Positions 1 through 8,938 of a stretch of DNA of 64,000 bases are shown one piece after another. Below the pieces are notes generated by a model that worked only from the letters and a program-made list of their open reading frames with translations, was not told the DNA's origin and did no database searches. This DNA comes from Taishania sp. (lineage in GTDB: Bacteria > Bacteroidota > Bacteroidia > Flavobacteriales_D > Crocinitomicaceae). The stretch spans positions 62,001 through 126,000 of the forward strand of contig JASLGM010000033.1 of the NCBI GenBank assembly GCA_030150045.1, in the 5' to 3' direction. Positions within the stretch are counted from its first letter, which is position 1. Each line of letters begins with the position of its first letter. Position numbers and translations under genes: made by a program.

Positions 1-442
1 TCAATCCGTACTGCAAAGGAATACCGATAATAACAATCCCTAAAATAAAATAGGTGAAATAAATAGCGATCTTTTTCAAAGACTTCAATTTCAAATCTTT
101 AATTGGCAGATATGTTGTAGACTCAGCCTGCATCGATTGCATAATACGGTGAATAAATTCCTTCCAAACCGATTCATCTTTCAGCGTAAAAACTTGCCCA
201 AGCATAAATACTTCGAGTTGCAAATGCACATTATTATCTTTAAAATCGACACTAATTTTGTTTTTTACAGAAAGTACGTCATACGCAAAAAAGTTCCTCA
301 AATAGTTTCCCTTTCCAAAAACAATACTCCCTTCACTTTGCTCCTCCACACGATACCCGTACTGCGCTAACATTTGCACAATATTGGATTCAAATTTGGA
401 TAAATCTCTAATATAGAAATCAAAAGACAAAGGAAATGTCAT
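1..442 (-). CDS. Hypothetical protein with C-terminal membrane segment (partial)
   Basis: I read an open frame from an ATG at 442 leftward to the window edge with no stop, giving at least 147 residues. The start reads MTFPLSFDFYIRDLSKFES. Most of the visible protein is a soluble alpha/beta-looking stretch, followed by a lysine-rich patch and a hydrophobic segment (IAIYFTYFILGIVIGIPL) at about residues 127-144, probably a membrane helix. The 3' end lies outside the window, so full length and topology are unknown. I do not recognise the family. Its reading frame is uninterrupted over the whole visible length, which supports a real gene. Confidence 0.6.
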   Translation of the reverse strand, partial: MTFPLSFDFYIRDLSKFESNIVQMLAQYGYRVEEQSEGSIVFGKGNYLRNFFAYDVLSVKNKISVDFKDNNVHLQLEVFMLGQVFTLKDESVWKEFIHRIMQSMQAESTTYLPIKDLKLKSLKKIAIYFTYFILGIVIIGIPLQYGL

Positions 443-850
443 ATCTACTTTTCTCGTAATGTTAATTGTTTCCCGTATACACAAATAAATGCATCGGAAT
501 AAAATTCATTTTTCCGCCCCAAAGGCTAACTTAAATTAAAAATCAACTATTTTTCACAACCCCAAAGATACTATAAATAGGGCATTTGAATGATAATCAT
601 CAGAAAATAGTAGCAATAGTATTTCTTTTTTCAACTCACTTTTGAGCGAAATTGAGTGCAATGTATTTGAAATAATCGACGCGTGCAAATTTAATTTACT
701 TTTCTAAAATCTGAAATCTATTTCCCAATCTCAAAGCCCCGTATTTCCTTACTTTACACAAAACTTATCACTTTTTTTATCAAATTAACTGATACTGAGC
801 TATTTTATTCATTTTTATTTCTTATTTTAGAAATAGCAAAAGGCATTTCT
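443..850. other. Intergenic stretch without a recognised gene
   Basis: About 400 AT-rich bases between the partial gene and the first family A repeat. I see no convincing open frame, terminator or structured repeat. It presumably carries the promoter of the leftward partial gene, but no clear TAnnTTTG motif stands out. Confidence 0.4.
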
Positions 851-997
851 GGCAGCCTTAATCGGTCTGCTCGCTTTAGTAAACTTCTAAAAAAGGGTTC
901 ATTTACTACGTTTCACGCGCTTCCTTTGGTCGCAGTGAACCGTTACGTATTCACACCTTTTTTAGTTCCTTTAGCTATCGCGTTACGCCCGGGCTGA
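851..997 (-). repeat. Dispersed structured repeat, family A, copy 1
   Basis: Read on the minus strand it begins CAGCCCGGGCG, then GCGATAGCTAAA, the core GCGACCAAAGGAAGC, then GTTTACTAAAGCGAGCAGACCG and ends GGCTGCC. The GATAGCTAAA and TTTACTAAAGC ends pair with one bulged base. The inner arms also pair (TTCAC with GTGAA, AAAAAAGG with CCxTTTTTT). It is non-coding. The same layout recurs at seven other places in this window. Confidence 0.75.
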
Positions 998-1094
998 AAA
1001 TATTACTACGAAAGATTGTTTGATAAAAACAATCAAAACAGTGGTGTTTTCAAGAAATAAAGAATTGTCAATTATCACACTAAATATTACTACT

Positions 1095-1256
1095 ATGGGC
1101 TACGTTTATCTACCTATCGCGTTTTTTATGATTTATGTATTAAGTCTATTTTTTCTCTATTTCATTAAGAATGATGTTCAAAAAACGAAATCTGTATTTC
1201 AATTAGGTTTAATTTTTTGTTGCATTTGGTTAGTTATTTACGCCATGATTTTATGA
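1095..1256 (+). CDS. Possible small two-helix membrane protein
   Basis: From the ATG at 1095 the frame encodes 53 residues: a hydrophobic segment of about 20 residues (YLPIAFFMIYVLSLFFLYFI), a short charged loop (KNDVQKTK) and a second hydrophobic segment ending the protein. The frame can be extended upstream to 1020, but that part is polar and I prefer the internal start. It lies between two family A repeats in opposite orientation. No family is recognised. The helix-loop-helix pattern is suggestive, but an ORF this short in AT-rich DNA could be fortuitous. Confidence 0.35.
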   Translation: MGYVYLPIAFFMIYVLSLFFLYFIKNDVQKTKSVFQLGLIFCCIWLVIYAMIL

Positions 1257-1280
1257 AGTAAAGAATTGTAAATCGGGGAA

Positions 1281-1425
1281 CTGCCCTGACGGAAAAGGTT
1301 AGCTTGGCGTTACAAAACCTTTACAGCAAAAGGTTGGTGGCTGCGACCAACGGAAGCACCCGCACAAACAATTTGGTGTAGGGTTGTGTGAGCCAACTAT
1401 AATTTGCAGGCAGAAGAGGCAGCCA
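1281..1425 (+). repeat. Dispersed structured repeat, family A, copy 2 (degenerate)
   Basis: Starts CTGCCCTGACGG, contains GGTTAGCTTGG and the intact core GCGACCAACGGAAGC, and ends GAAGAGGCAGCC. The closing TTTACTAAAG strand is poorly kept, so this is a decayed copy. It faces copy 1 across the small ORF. Confidence 0.6.
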
Positions 1426-1448
1426 AGAAAGAAAGAAAGAAAGAAAGA
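1426..1448. repeat. GAAA tetranucleotide microsatellite
   Basis: About five to six uninterrupted AAAG/GAAA units directly after family A copy 2 and touching the 3' end of the leftward oxidoreductase gene, whose stop codon is at 1450. Such tracts can change length by slippage. Here it lies just outside the coding frame. Confidence 0.7.
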
Positions 1449-1449
1449 A

Positions 1450-2022
1450 TTAAATCCCTTGGCTTCCGAATTTACTCATTTTCTTCGCCCATTTTTGAGC
1501 GTAAGCATTGTTAAGGCTATGAAAAGCACCCAAGGTACAGGTGTGAATTGGTGACATTCGGCACTGCTCAAAAACCGACCTTTTAATGGACATATAATTG
1601 ATTTTCGGGTCATTCCTCCATTTTTCGAACAGGGGTTCATCCAAAATAGAGACAATGCGCACGGACTTTCCGAAGTAATTTCCCATGGCTTGCATTTTGC
1701 CAAATTTCAGGGGTTCCGTATCAAAAACTCGACTGATAAAACTGGCCACCTTTGCTGGGATATGATTTTCAAAAACGGGGCAAAAAACGACAATATGATG
1801 TGCCCATTTCAGCTCGCGTTCTACACGTAGTAAATCGGTCTCTAACTCACTCTTCATGTGGCTTGCGAACATTTTATTTTGATTAAAAAGTAGATCTACA
1901 ATCGCAATTTGTTTACACACACTTTCGGCTTGCGTTGCGGCAAGAACATAAGCATCGATGAGCATTTGGGTTGCTTCGCTTTTGTTTAAATCTCCATTAA
2001 TAATTAAAATATTCTTCATCAA
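1450..2022 (-). CDS. Flavodoxin-fold NAD(P)H oxidoreductase
   Basis: 190 residues. The N-terminus KNILIINGDLNKSEAT is the typical first strand and FMN-phosphate loop of the NQO/Flavodoxin_2 family. The middle (HHIVVFCPVFENHIPAKVASFISRVF) matches the family's second conserved region, a strand followed by P..xxxxPA.xxxxxDR-like residues. Proteins of this family are cytoplasmic flavoproteins that reduce quinones or related electrophiles with NAD(P)H. The substrate cannot be told from sequence. The gene stands alone, downstream of the tssK terminator. The start overlaps a second ATG (MMK) and either could be used. Confidence 0.75.
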   Translation of the reverse strand: MMKNILIINGDLNKSEATQMLIDAYVLAATQAESVCKQIAIVDLLFNQNKMFASHMKSELETDLLRVERELKWAHHIVVFCPVFENHIPAKVASFISRVFDTEPLKFGKMQAMGNYFGKSVRIVSILDEPLFEKWRNDPKINYMSIKRSVFEQCRMSPIHTCTLGAFHSLNNAYAQKWAKKMSKFGSQGI

Positions 2023-2028
2023 AAAAGG

Positions 2029-2064
2029 ACAAAAAAAATGCCGTTAACCAGTTGAGTTAACGAC
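2029..2064 (-). terminator. Rho-independent terminator after tssK
   Basis: On the minus strand CGTTAAC, a 7-base loop and GTTAACG are followed by GCA and a run of T. It lies just after the tssK stop codon at 2095, so it should end the tssN-tssK transcript. Confidence 0.7.
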
Positions 2065-2094
2065 AAATTTAATTTTTTTTAGATTACTTATGCC

Positions 2095-3240
2095 TTAATC
2101 GAGTAAAGACCATGTTCGTTTTTTCTGAACCTCTTGCACCACGGTCTGCTCAGCAACGACAATATTTTCTTTTCGCTGTCCAATAAATTCGAGAGTACTG
2201 AGTTTCATCCACAAGGGCACTAAAACGGTCATAAAGTCCATGATTCGTTGTATGGATTTTTCGCAATCGAGGTGTTCATATTGAATCTCAATCATTTCAG
2301 AGATTCTTTCCTCAAAATTACTTGGCGTCACGTCTTTCCATTCGTAAAAATAGTTCAACAGTTCTTCCCTTTGCCCTGCTGGAATCAGTTTAATTGCTGT
2401 AAAAAACAAATGAGTTAAATCTGAAAAATAGTGCACCAATCCTTGCGGCGACTGCATAGGTAAAATGACCCTATAACTATACATAGTTTCCGCTTGGAAG
2501 TACAGCATTTTCTCAGAAATCGCCCGCACGTTTAGTCCTATATCTGAAATTCGATCTTTTTGGGATGTTTTGTCCATAATCTTAAACGCTGCGGACTGAA
2601 ATTCATTAATCAAAGCATATAATTCTCCGTGTGCGCGTCGTAGAGCAATATGACTATTCAAGGCAGCACAAGGTGGAATGTAGTTTTTATTAAGTCTTAT
2701 CTCTTGTTTATCTACCGTAAATTGTCCCACGGGTAAAAAGAAAGAAACGGCATTCATTCGGTTCAACTCTCTTTCTGGCACTATTTCAAATGTGTATGTT
2801 TTGTCCAATTCTGGAAAACGAAGCGGTGTTTCTTGCGGATCGGGATTTCCTACTGGATTTCGGTCGAGTGTATTTACTTTTATTACGATATAATAAATGC
2901 CTTCCGTTAAGTTATCGGTCGAAAGATATTGGTTGAACTGCGCTGTGCTTCCATTGGAGTTCACGGGGATATCAATTCGGCAACCGTCTGCTGTTATGGC
3001 GTTACAAAAATAAACGGAGGCTTCTAATTGCATGGAAGCTTTTTCAACGATAACAATTTCTGCTCCTTTTTCATACCCTTGAAAAGGAGGTAAAATGCCA
3101 TAATTAACAGCATTCAAGTTTACAGAAATTGCGTCACGCACGGTATCTTGATGAAACAAATCCGACTGAACGAATTGCGAACTCGACAATTTCATTCCAT
3201 CCACCCAATTGATGGCTTTATGGTTTAGCGGTTTTTGCAT
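2095..3240 (-). CDS. tssK: T6SS baseplate protein TssK
   Basis: 381 residues. The N-terminus carries the TssK signature around VDGMKLSSSQF (residues 13-23), equivalent to the W.xGmfL...HF motif of other TssK proteins. The rest fits TssK: a beta-rich shell domain, a helical hairpin near residues 200-300 and a C-terminal receptor-binding-like domain. TssK joins the baseplate wedges (TssE/F/G) to the membrane complex. It is shorter than proteobacterial TssK (about 440 residues), as usual for Bacteroidota. It lies 25 bases after tssN and shares its transcript. A terminator follows. Confidence 0.85.
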   Translation of the reverse strand: MQKPLNHKAINWVDGMKLSSSQFVQSDLFHQDTVRDAISVNLNAVNYGILPPFQGYEKGAEIVIVEKASMQLEASVYFCNAITADGCRIDIPVNSNGSTAQFNQYLSTDNLTEGIYYIVIKVNTLDRNPVGNPDPQETPLRFPELDKTYTFEIVPERELNRMNAVSFFLPVGQFTVDKQEIRLNKNYIPPCAALNSHIALRRAHGELYALINEFQSAAFKIMDKTSQKDRISDIGLNVRAISEKMLYFQAETMYSYRVILPMQSPQGLVHYFSDLTHLFFTAIKLIPAGQREELLNYFYEWKDVTPSNFEERISEMIEIQYEHLDCEKSIQRIMDFMTVLVPLWMKLSTLEFIGQRKENIVVAEQTVVQEVQKKRTWSLLD

Positions 3241-3265
3241 AAGGTAAAAGTGTTTGTTGTGTCGT

Positions 3266-4129
3266 TTAGTTTATGTTTGCATTTTCGGAAACACGCTTAG
3301 CATGTATCGTCATTTTCTCCGAAATAGCATTATTTTGAATTTCTAATCCAGGATCGATGTATATGTTTTTCTTATAGAATTTGGTCTTCACGAAGAACAT
3401 CCATTTATATATCTCTCCATCGGTATCTTTAAATGCCACAGGTGCAGCGGGGAACTTCGTGTTATAGTCGTCAATAAACTTTTGAAACCATGTTCCAAAC
3501 TCCATATTATTAGGTGCTTTCACTTTGACTTTAAGAGGTTCCTGATCATGAATATTTTTGTACAATTCTAGTTCCAAAACGAGGAGTTTATCAAAATCGA
3601 GATGATCAAGACTTATGTCGTCTGCATTTATCGGGTATTCCCACAGTTTATAGATTTCTATCGGAATGGATAAAAGAGAAATGTAAGACCACCAAAAGAA
3701 TACAGGAATAAGCATTGCAAAAACGCTTGTTGCAGCCCACCATCCAAGTTCAATTGGACTTAACCAATCAAAAATCAATTTGTATAGATACATGGAGAAA
3801 CCTACAATTGCAAAAGCGCTAATGAGCACAAAAATTTTGCGTTCTGTAAACATATCTGCGCAATGTCGTGTACATAAGTAAACAAGTAGTACGCCAGTTA
3901 AAAGTGCATAAATCTGGCTAAACACATATCCCCAAGGCATGAAGTAAAACCCAATTAAGCCAAATATTCCGGGTATTGCCAAGACCAAACTTGACAAAAG
4001 TAAAGTAGCAATTAATCGTTTATTATTGAGGACGGCATTTTTTTTATTAAAAATAGACAGCACTGTCGTTGTAACAATTAAGGCTATCGGTGCAAGAAGG
4101 TATTTGAGAAAAACATTTTGAATTTCCAT
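3266..4129 (-). CDS. tssN: T6SSiii membrane-complex protein TssN
   Basis: 287 residues. The N-terminal half is almost entirely hydrophobic with about five predicted membrane helices (roughly residues 8-28, 37-60, 66-86, 97-118, 132-155). A soluble cytoplasmic-looking C-terminal domain follows (about residues 170-287). This layout, and the position directly upstream of tssK, match TssN. TssN is one of the Bacteroidota-specific TssN/O/P/Q/R set that replaces TssJ/L/M in T6SSiii. The soluble domain probably contacts TssK, which is inference. A TAtaTTTG promoter motif lies about 30 bases upstream of the start. Confidence 0.8.
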   Translation of the reverse strand: MEIQNVFLKYLLAPIALIVTTTVLSIFNKKNAVLNNKRLIATLLLSSLVLAIPGIFGLIGFYFMPWGYVFSQIYALLTGVLLVYLCTRHCADMFTERKIFVLISAFAIVGFSMYLYKLIFDWLSPIELGWWAATSVFAMLIPVFFWWSYISLLSIPIEIYKLWEYPINADDISLDHLDFDKLLVLELELYKNIHDQEPLKVKVKAPNNMEFGTWFQKFIDDYNTKFPAAPVAFKDTDGEIYKWMFFVKTKFYKKNIYIDPGLEIQNNAISEKMTIHAKRVSENANIN

Positions 4130-4158
4130 TATTATTGTAGTTTTTTTTGGCTTTTAAA

Positions 4159-4166
4159 CAAATATA
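4159..4166 (-). promoter_or_regulatory. Bacteroidota -7 element for tssN-tssK
   Basis: On the minus strand TATATTTG matches the TAnnTTTG -7 consensus. The tssN start codon (4129) is 30 bases downstream, giving a plausible short leader. The region is divergent with tssG. Confidence 0.55.
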
Positions 4167-4239
4167 GTATCTTTAAAAATATCTTTTACAAATTCCTCTT
4201 TAATTCCCAAGGATTAGAGAAGAATTGAAATTTACAGCT

Positions 4240-5184
4240 ATGACCCAACACTCTAAACTTCATAAAAACGACATTGACTCTGACTTTACAGCAGAAACCA
4301 AAGCGGCTGGTTTAGTTGAAAGCGGCATTCCAATTGATCAAATTGAATTATTTCCAAATGGAGGCCGTTCTCGCGCATTTGCTAAGGACATTGAACACAT
4401 TTCCAGCTACATTTCAGAATGGACGGACTTAGAAATGCTTCGAATCAACACGAATAGAGAAGGTCTCTACGATATGTTGCCCGAGGGTATTTTTCACAAT
4501 CTTTCTGTTGGTCGCGAGATCCTAGATGAAGACATGATGATTCATGACATTCGTCAAAAGCGTACTCAAGAAAGAGAAGCGCGCCAATTCTTTGCTCCTT
4601 TTGAATCTGAATTGAATCAATTCAGACTGCGCCTTTCCGTCTTTGAAAACCGCTTGGACTTAAGTGCAAGTTATGATGAAAAAAGTAAGCTTTTTCAAAA
4701 TAATTGGGAAGAGCTAGAACTTTTGGATCACCGTCAAAAAGTAATTTGGTTGCATTTCTTAGCCGAAATCCAACATCACAAGAATGACTTGATCTTTCTT
4801 ACAAACTTTTTACGTCTTCTTTTAGACCTTCCTGTTTCTGTAAAACGAAAAACCGTACTTCGTAAGTCAGATTCACTTGACCAAGACCCTTCGGTTGATT
4901 TTCATCTTGGAAAAGGTAATTTAGGTGTACATGCTATGGTAAAGAACGCGCTACAAGTGGAAATAGAAATCATTGAAGTGCAATTAGGTCCAGCTTCCTC
5001 CACTTGTCTTTCATCCTATTTGCCACAACAACCAGGTTTAAAAATCATACAAAGTGTTTTTGACTACTTGCTTCCTGTTTCTTGCGAAACAGAAGTGGTC
5101 TATTCCCTATTACCAGATTTTCAAACGACGGTTTTATCTTCAACAGAAAGTGCGTCTATGTTAGGACACACTTCTTATTTATAA
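4240..5184 (+). CDS. tssG: T6SS baseplate protein TssG (T6SSiii type)
   Basis: 314 residues from the ATG at 4240. A TTG 15 bases upstream is in frame but less likely. The middle LPEGIFHNLSVG resembles the LP.GIfh motif of T6SSiii TssG. The central part is helical (residues about 100-210) and the C-terminal part is a beta-rich domain (from about 225). With two copies of TssF it would form the baseplate wedge. It is the only structural gene on the plus strand in this part of the cluster, between tssN (divergent) and tssF (convergent). Its stop codon ends only one base from the tssF stop. The assignment rests on context plus weak motif similarity. Confidence 0.7.
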   Translation: MTQHSKLHKNDIDSDFTAETKAAGLVESGIPIDQIELFPNGGRSRAFAKDIEHISSYISEWTDLEMLRINTNREGLYDMLPEGIFHNLSVGREILDEDMMIHDIRQKRTQEREARQFFAPFESELNQFRLRLSVFENRLDLSASYDEKSKLFQNNWEELELLDHRQKVIWLHFLAEIQHHKNDLIFLTNFLRLLLDLPVSVKRKTVLRKSDSLDQDPSVDFHLGKGNLGVHAMVKNALQVEIEIIEVQLGPASSTCLSSYLPQQPGLKIIQSVFDYLLPVSCETEVVYSLLPDFQTTVLSSTESASMLGHTSYL

Positions 5185-5185
5185 T

Positions 5186-7039
5186 TTACTGGAGTAAAAT
5201 TCTATAATTTTGCTCCATTGTACTTCTCACATTTAATTTACTCAATAATTGCTCTTTGACATCCTCCCATTCTTCGATTGTCAATTTATCATTAGAATTA
5301 GTTTCCAAAACAATATCAATTGTAGGTTGTAATGCTTGAGTAATAGAAGTACTTCTTTGTACTCCTTTTTTTATTTCTACTCTTTGAATTCGATCACCCA
5401 GTTCATATTTCATAAAACTGATAATGTCATTTTTGGTAACAATTTTATCTGCAGTAATAAGTCCATATTTGAATGCTTCAACACTTTCGGACCGAGTGAG
5501 CCGTTGCCTTCCTCCTTTTGTTCCCATCAGAAACACGACAGGAAAATTAGATATTAACTGTTGCTTATCTGCATGTAAAGATTCGTTTGCAGGAATTCCG
5601 TTAGCTAAATCACCGTAGGTCAACCACACATCAACAAACACAAGGTCATTTTCATTTTTTGGTTTTAGAACAATGTAATTATATTGTTCTTTAATTGCAG
5701 CAGCTTTCTGCTTACTTTTTTGATGAATTAGCATAATACTTTTATCTAAATCATTCAAAGCATTATTCAAAAAATCTGCATTATAGGTTGAAAAAGCAGC
5801 TTTTTCATCTCTTAATAATTCAAACAAATAATCGATATAATCTTTAGCACTTCTTGTATCTAATCTTTCTGTACCTCCACTTCTAACTGAATAATAACCT
5901 ACTTCATCATTTTTCAAATCATTTTCATATGGCACTTCACTATAGACCATGCCATCTTTATCCAAAATTTTATGAACTGTTAGCATCTGCTCCATGTCAT
6001 CTGTTCTAATAGGGATGATATTTTGCAATACTTTAAGTCTATTTTTCGCTTGAAATAAGCGTTTATTAACAACTGGAACTGCATTAATCTGCACCATTAA
6101 CTCATCTAAATCTTCAGGAGTAATTGCTGCAGGAAAATCAATCCTCACCCAATCCAACTCGCTTGAAAACGTATCTACAATGGGAGGTGTACATTTATTT
6201 TCTAATTCGCTTGGGAATTCTTGTTTCTTTTGAAAAATCTCTGATTGAATTTCAGCTTCTATTGTTAGGAATCGATCGGTGTATATTGCCTCGATGTCCT
6301 TTGTTAATTGATACATAAATTGTTTACGTTCAAAAAGAGATGACTCTTCTTTACGCCCTTCATTCATAAATCTTTCTCTATAAGCTTTGATGGGATAACC
6401 ATTTATTGCCCACTTACAAAGTGACAATAAGTGATATTTCTCTTTTGGAACTTGATAATTCCCCCAGTTAAAAAAGAAATTCAAATTTTCAAAAGCTCCT
6501 TGTTTATCTACATCCTCGCATTGAATACCCAGGAAGAGACTGTTAGGAAGATTTTTATTGTTATTTTTCCCAACTATTTTTCTTTGATTACCATTAACAT
6601 CATAAACAAAGGAAGGTGTTACCATACATTTTACTTTTCCTTTAAAAAGTTTCGTATTCTCCAAAGCAGAAAAGGAAAGTTGAATATTCTGATCACTCCC
6701 AATACTAATAGAATTGGGCATTTTCTTTTTATAGATTAAACCAGCTTCTTTAGAGAGTGATTGCTTAGCATCAATTGGTTCAACATAAATTACACCATGT
6801 GCAGGCCTTGGTGCTACAAGATTATCGGGCGCTAGGATTCTACTAAACTTATCAAAAATGCGATTATCTAGATTTTTTACTTCATTAGAAATATTAAATA
6901 CTTCAGCACTTATTGCTTCCATGATAAGCACTACAATTGGGTCAAAGTCATACTCTTTATCTATCCCCCACAATTCTTGTGCACGTTTTACGATTCTATT
7001 ACGAATTTCCTCTTTTGAGGAGTAAAAAACTGATGACAT
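5186..7039 (-). CDS. tssF: T6SS baseplate protein TssF
   Basis: 617 residues. The start region, EEIRNRIVKRAQELWGI, then FDPIVVLIMEAISAEVFNISNEVKNLDNRIFDKFS is split over residues 9-66 and resembles the TssF N-terminus. It is followed by LVAPRPAHGVIYVEP (residues 77-91), the family's P.ps.av...P motif. The long beta-rich middle and the C-terminal domain fit a wedge protein. It is the last gene of the leftward T6SS operon, 9 bases after tssE, and converges with tssG with one base between the stops. Confidence 0.85.
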   Translation of the reverse strand: MSSVFYSSKEEIRNRIVKRAQELWGIDKEYDFDPIVVLIMEAISAEVFNISNEVKNLDNRIFDKFSRILAPDNLVAPRPAHGVIYVEPIDAKQSLSKEAGLIYKKKMPNSISIGSDQNIQLSFSALENTKLFKGKVKCMVTPSFVYDVNGNQRKIVGKNNNKNLPNSLFLGIQCEDVDKQGAFENLNFFFNWGNYQVPKEKYHLLSLCKWAINGYPIKAYRERFMNEGRKEESSLFERKQFMYQLTKDIEAIYTDRFLTIEAEIQSEIFQKKQEFPSELENKCTPPIVDTFSSELDWVRIDFPAAITPEDLDELMVQINAVPVVNKRLFQAKNRLKVLQNIIPIRTDDMEQMLTVHKILDKDGMVYSEVPYENDLKNDEVGYYSVRSGGTERLDTRSAKDYIDYLFELLRDEKAAFSTYNADFLNNALNDLDKSIMLIHQKSKQKAAAIKEQYNYIVLKPKNENDLVFVDVWLTYGDLANGIPANESLHADKQQLISNFPVVFLMGTKGGRQRLTRSESVEAFKYGLITADKIVTKNDIISFMKYELGDRIQRVEIKKGVQRSTSITQALQPTIDIVLETNSNDKLTIEEWEDVKEQLLSKLNVRSTMEQNYRILLQ

Positions 7040-7048
7040 ACAGATAAC

Positions 7049-7483
7049 TTATTTTGACAAAGGACTTAAAAACAAAGAGGTTGAGAAAAAATATTTTTCT
7101 CTAGTTTCTTTCATTAATCCTTCCACATATATCAATACTTTCTTTTTGATTTCAGTTACTTTTTTACTGGGCATGAATTGTTCGATTTCATTAATCTGAA
7201 CCGTAACTTCTACATTTTCAATCCTCTTTTCGTAATCATTAATTGACACTAAAAGTGATTTTCTAAATCGTTCTTCCCAAAGCGCTTCGCTAACGATTAA
7301 TTCAAAATCAAGATCCCATATTTCACACCCGAAGTCCGTATTGTACCTGTTTTCACCTTTTCGAGTAAAGATGATCAGTTCAATATTATTAGAAATAGAA
7401 TGTCCCAAATCGATTTCATCTAATTTTTTATTTTGAAGAATTCGGTTTAGTTCGAGCGGCTTTTTTAAAAAGTAGTCTTTCAT
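7049..7483 (-). CDS. tssE: T6SS baseplate protein TssE (gp25-like)
   Basis: 144 residues from the ATG at 7483 (MKDYFLKKP). An alternative ATG at 7516 would add 11 residues and also overlap less plausible sequence. The fold fits the T4 gp25/lysozyme-like baseplate family: SISNNIELIIFTRKGENRYNTDFGC contains the conserved I.....LL.T..GE....FG.. pattern near residues 32-56, followed by the E..v..aL..yE.RI segment (EKRIENVEV). gp25 proteins start sheath polymerisation. It lies between tssC and tssF in the same operon. Confidence 0.85.
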   Translation of the reverse strand: MKDYFLKKPLELNRILQNKKLDEIDLGHSISNNIELIIFTRKGENRYNTDFGCEIWDLDFELIVSEALWEERFRKSLLVSINDYEKRIENVEVTVQINEIEQFMPSKKVTEIKKKVLIYVEGLMKETREKYFFSTSLFLSPLSK

Positions 7484-7534
7484 TTCAAGAAAAAGAAGAG
7501 CTTTAAATGTTATCACTTAAAGCTCTAATTAGCA

Positions 7535-8920
7535 TTATGGTTGTTGCGCGTACTCACTATTCCAAGTAGTACTCTCATCTTCACCTTTATATCCATCAAG
7601 TTTAACCATGAAACTTTTGGCAGGAAAATAAGGGACAATATGAATATCTAAATGAATTTTATCTTTTTGAACTTCATCTCTTTCAAAACGCATGATTTTG
7701 AATCGCTCAATCAAGCGATCAGGTCCTTGAATATTGTCTAAGAACTTAACGATTTGCGCACGTAAATCTTTTTCAGTTTTTGTTGTCCAGTTTTCAAAAG
7801 CTCTACGGTTCAAGAAGTCGAATAATACTTTTGTAACATAATCAAAAACACGTACTACTGAATATGTTTGTAATCCAATATTATCACCGTTAAATAAAGT
7901 TTTAGCCGAGAAAGCCATTACTTTACCATATTCGTTTACCATTGGAACCAATCCGATTCTTTCTAGATGAGAAATCTCACTTTTCTTAAGATCGAATTTC
8001 ACCCCATCTACTTCATTAATGGTACCATGTCTCTTCCCCGCAGTTACTTGCGACATTAATGTATAATACATTTTCCCTGCAAGAGCTGCAGAACCAGGTA
8101 CTGATAAATTTTCTTCTTCTCCCACTTCAGCTACTTTTTCACGTCCCACCATCCAATTGGTTGTCATGATCACGTTCGCTTTATGTGGTTCAGCAGATGT
8201 CAAATTCGCTGAAGTAAATAAATCTACAACATCATCTGGTTGGTCAAGATCTGCGAAATCTGTGATTAACATGGCTTTATTTTGGTGGGCGATTTTCCCC
8301 CATCTATCAACCACTTTATTTGACCCTAAATAACCAGGAATCACGAGTAATGAGTAATTATCTCTTAAATCAAGACGATCATAATTTTGTTTAAATTCTG
8401 AAGAAACATATTCGATGAAACGCGGATTATCAAGATCTGTCAATTGATCCATACTTGCATTCATCAAAACGACATTACTCAACTTATCTGCTTCTGTATT
8501 TTTATAGAATAAATGAACACTTCTGTAAGATTGTTCTAATTCTCTAGTTGCTTCTAAAGCTCTTCCTAGGTTTTCGGTTAAATTTTTCTCCGCAGCTACT
8601 AACTTTTCAGAACTTTTTTCAACCATTTCACCTACATTTTCAGAAGATTCAAGAACATCCACCCACAATTTCATTTTTTGTAGAAGTTGCTCTCGTTCTT
8701 TTTTCTTCTGCTCATCAGTTAGAAAAATTTGCTTTCTTGCTTTACGTTCAGGGTTAAGGTTTTGTACTCCATCAACAGTAGCTTCAAGTAAATCAAACCC
8801 ACCCACACGAACCAATTTATCTAGGCTTTCTTGTAGTGATTCTTTACTTCTGAACCCTGCATCATTTATTTCGACTGCACTATTCTGTTGTGCAGCACTT
8901 TGGTTTTGTAGTTTAGACAT
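7535..8920 (-). CDS. tssC: T6SS contractile sheath large subunit TssC
   Basis: 461 residues, the usual length for TssC/VipB. The N-terminal ~85 residues are charged and helical. Typical TssC features follow: FIEYVSSEFKQNYDRLDLRDNYSLLVIPGY-type text around residues 165-195, then the conserved region near the centre and the C-terminal sheath-handshake segment. With TssB it polymerises into the sheath that contracts to push the Hcp/VgrG tube. It is 18 bases after tssB, so the two are translated together. ClpV is encoded in the same operon for recycling. Confidence 0.9.
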   Translation of the reverse strand: MSKLQNQSAAQQNSAVEINDAGFRSKESLQESLDKLVRVGGFDLLEATVDGVQNLNPERKARKQIFLTDEQKKKEREQLLQKMKLWVDVLESSENVGEMVEKSSEKLVAAEKNLTENLGRALEATRELEQSYRSVHLFYKNTEADKLSNVVLMNASMDQLTDLDNPRFIEYVSSEFKQNYDRLDLRDNYSLLVIPGYLGSNKVVDRWGKIAHQNKAMLITDFADLDQPDDVVDLFTSANLTSAEPHKANVIMTTNWMVGREKVAEVGEEENLSVPGSAALAGKMYYTLMSQVTAGKRHGTINEVDGVKFDLKKSEISHLERIGLVPMVNEYGKVMAFSAKTLFNGDNIGLQTYSVVRVFDYVTKVLFDFLNRRAFENWTTKTEKDLRAQIVKFLDNIQGPDRLIERFKIMRFERDEVQKDKIHLDIHIVPYFPAKSFMVKLDGYKGEDESTTWNSEYAQQP

Positions 8921-8938
8921 ATCTTGTAAGAAAAAAGG

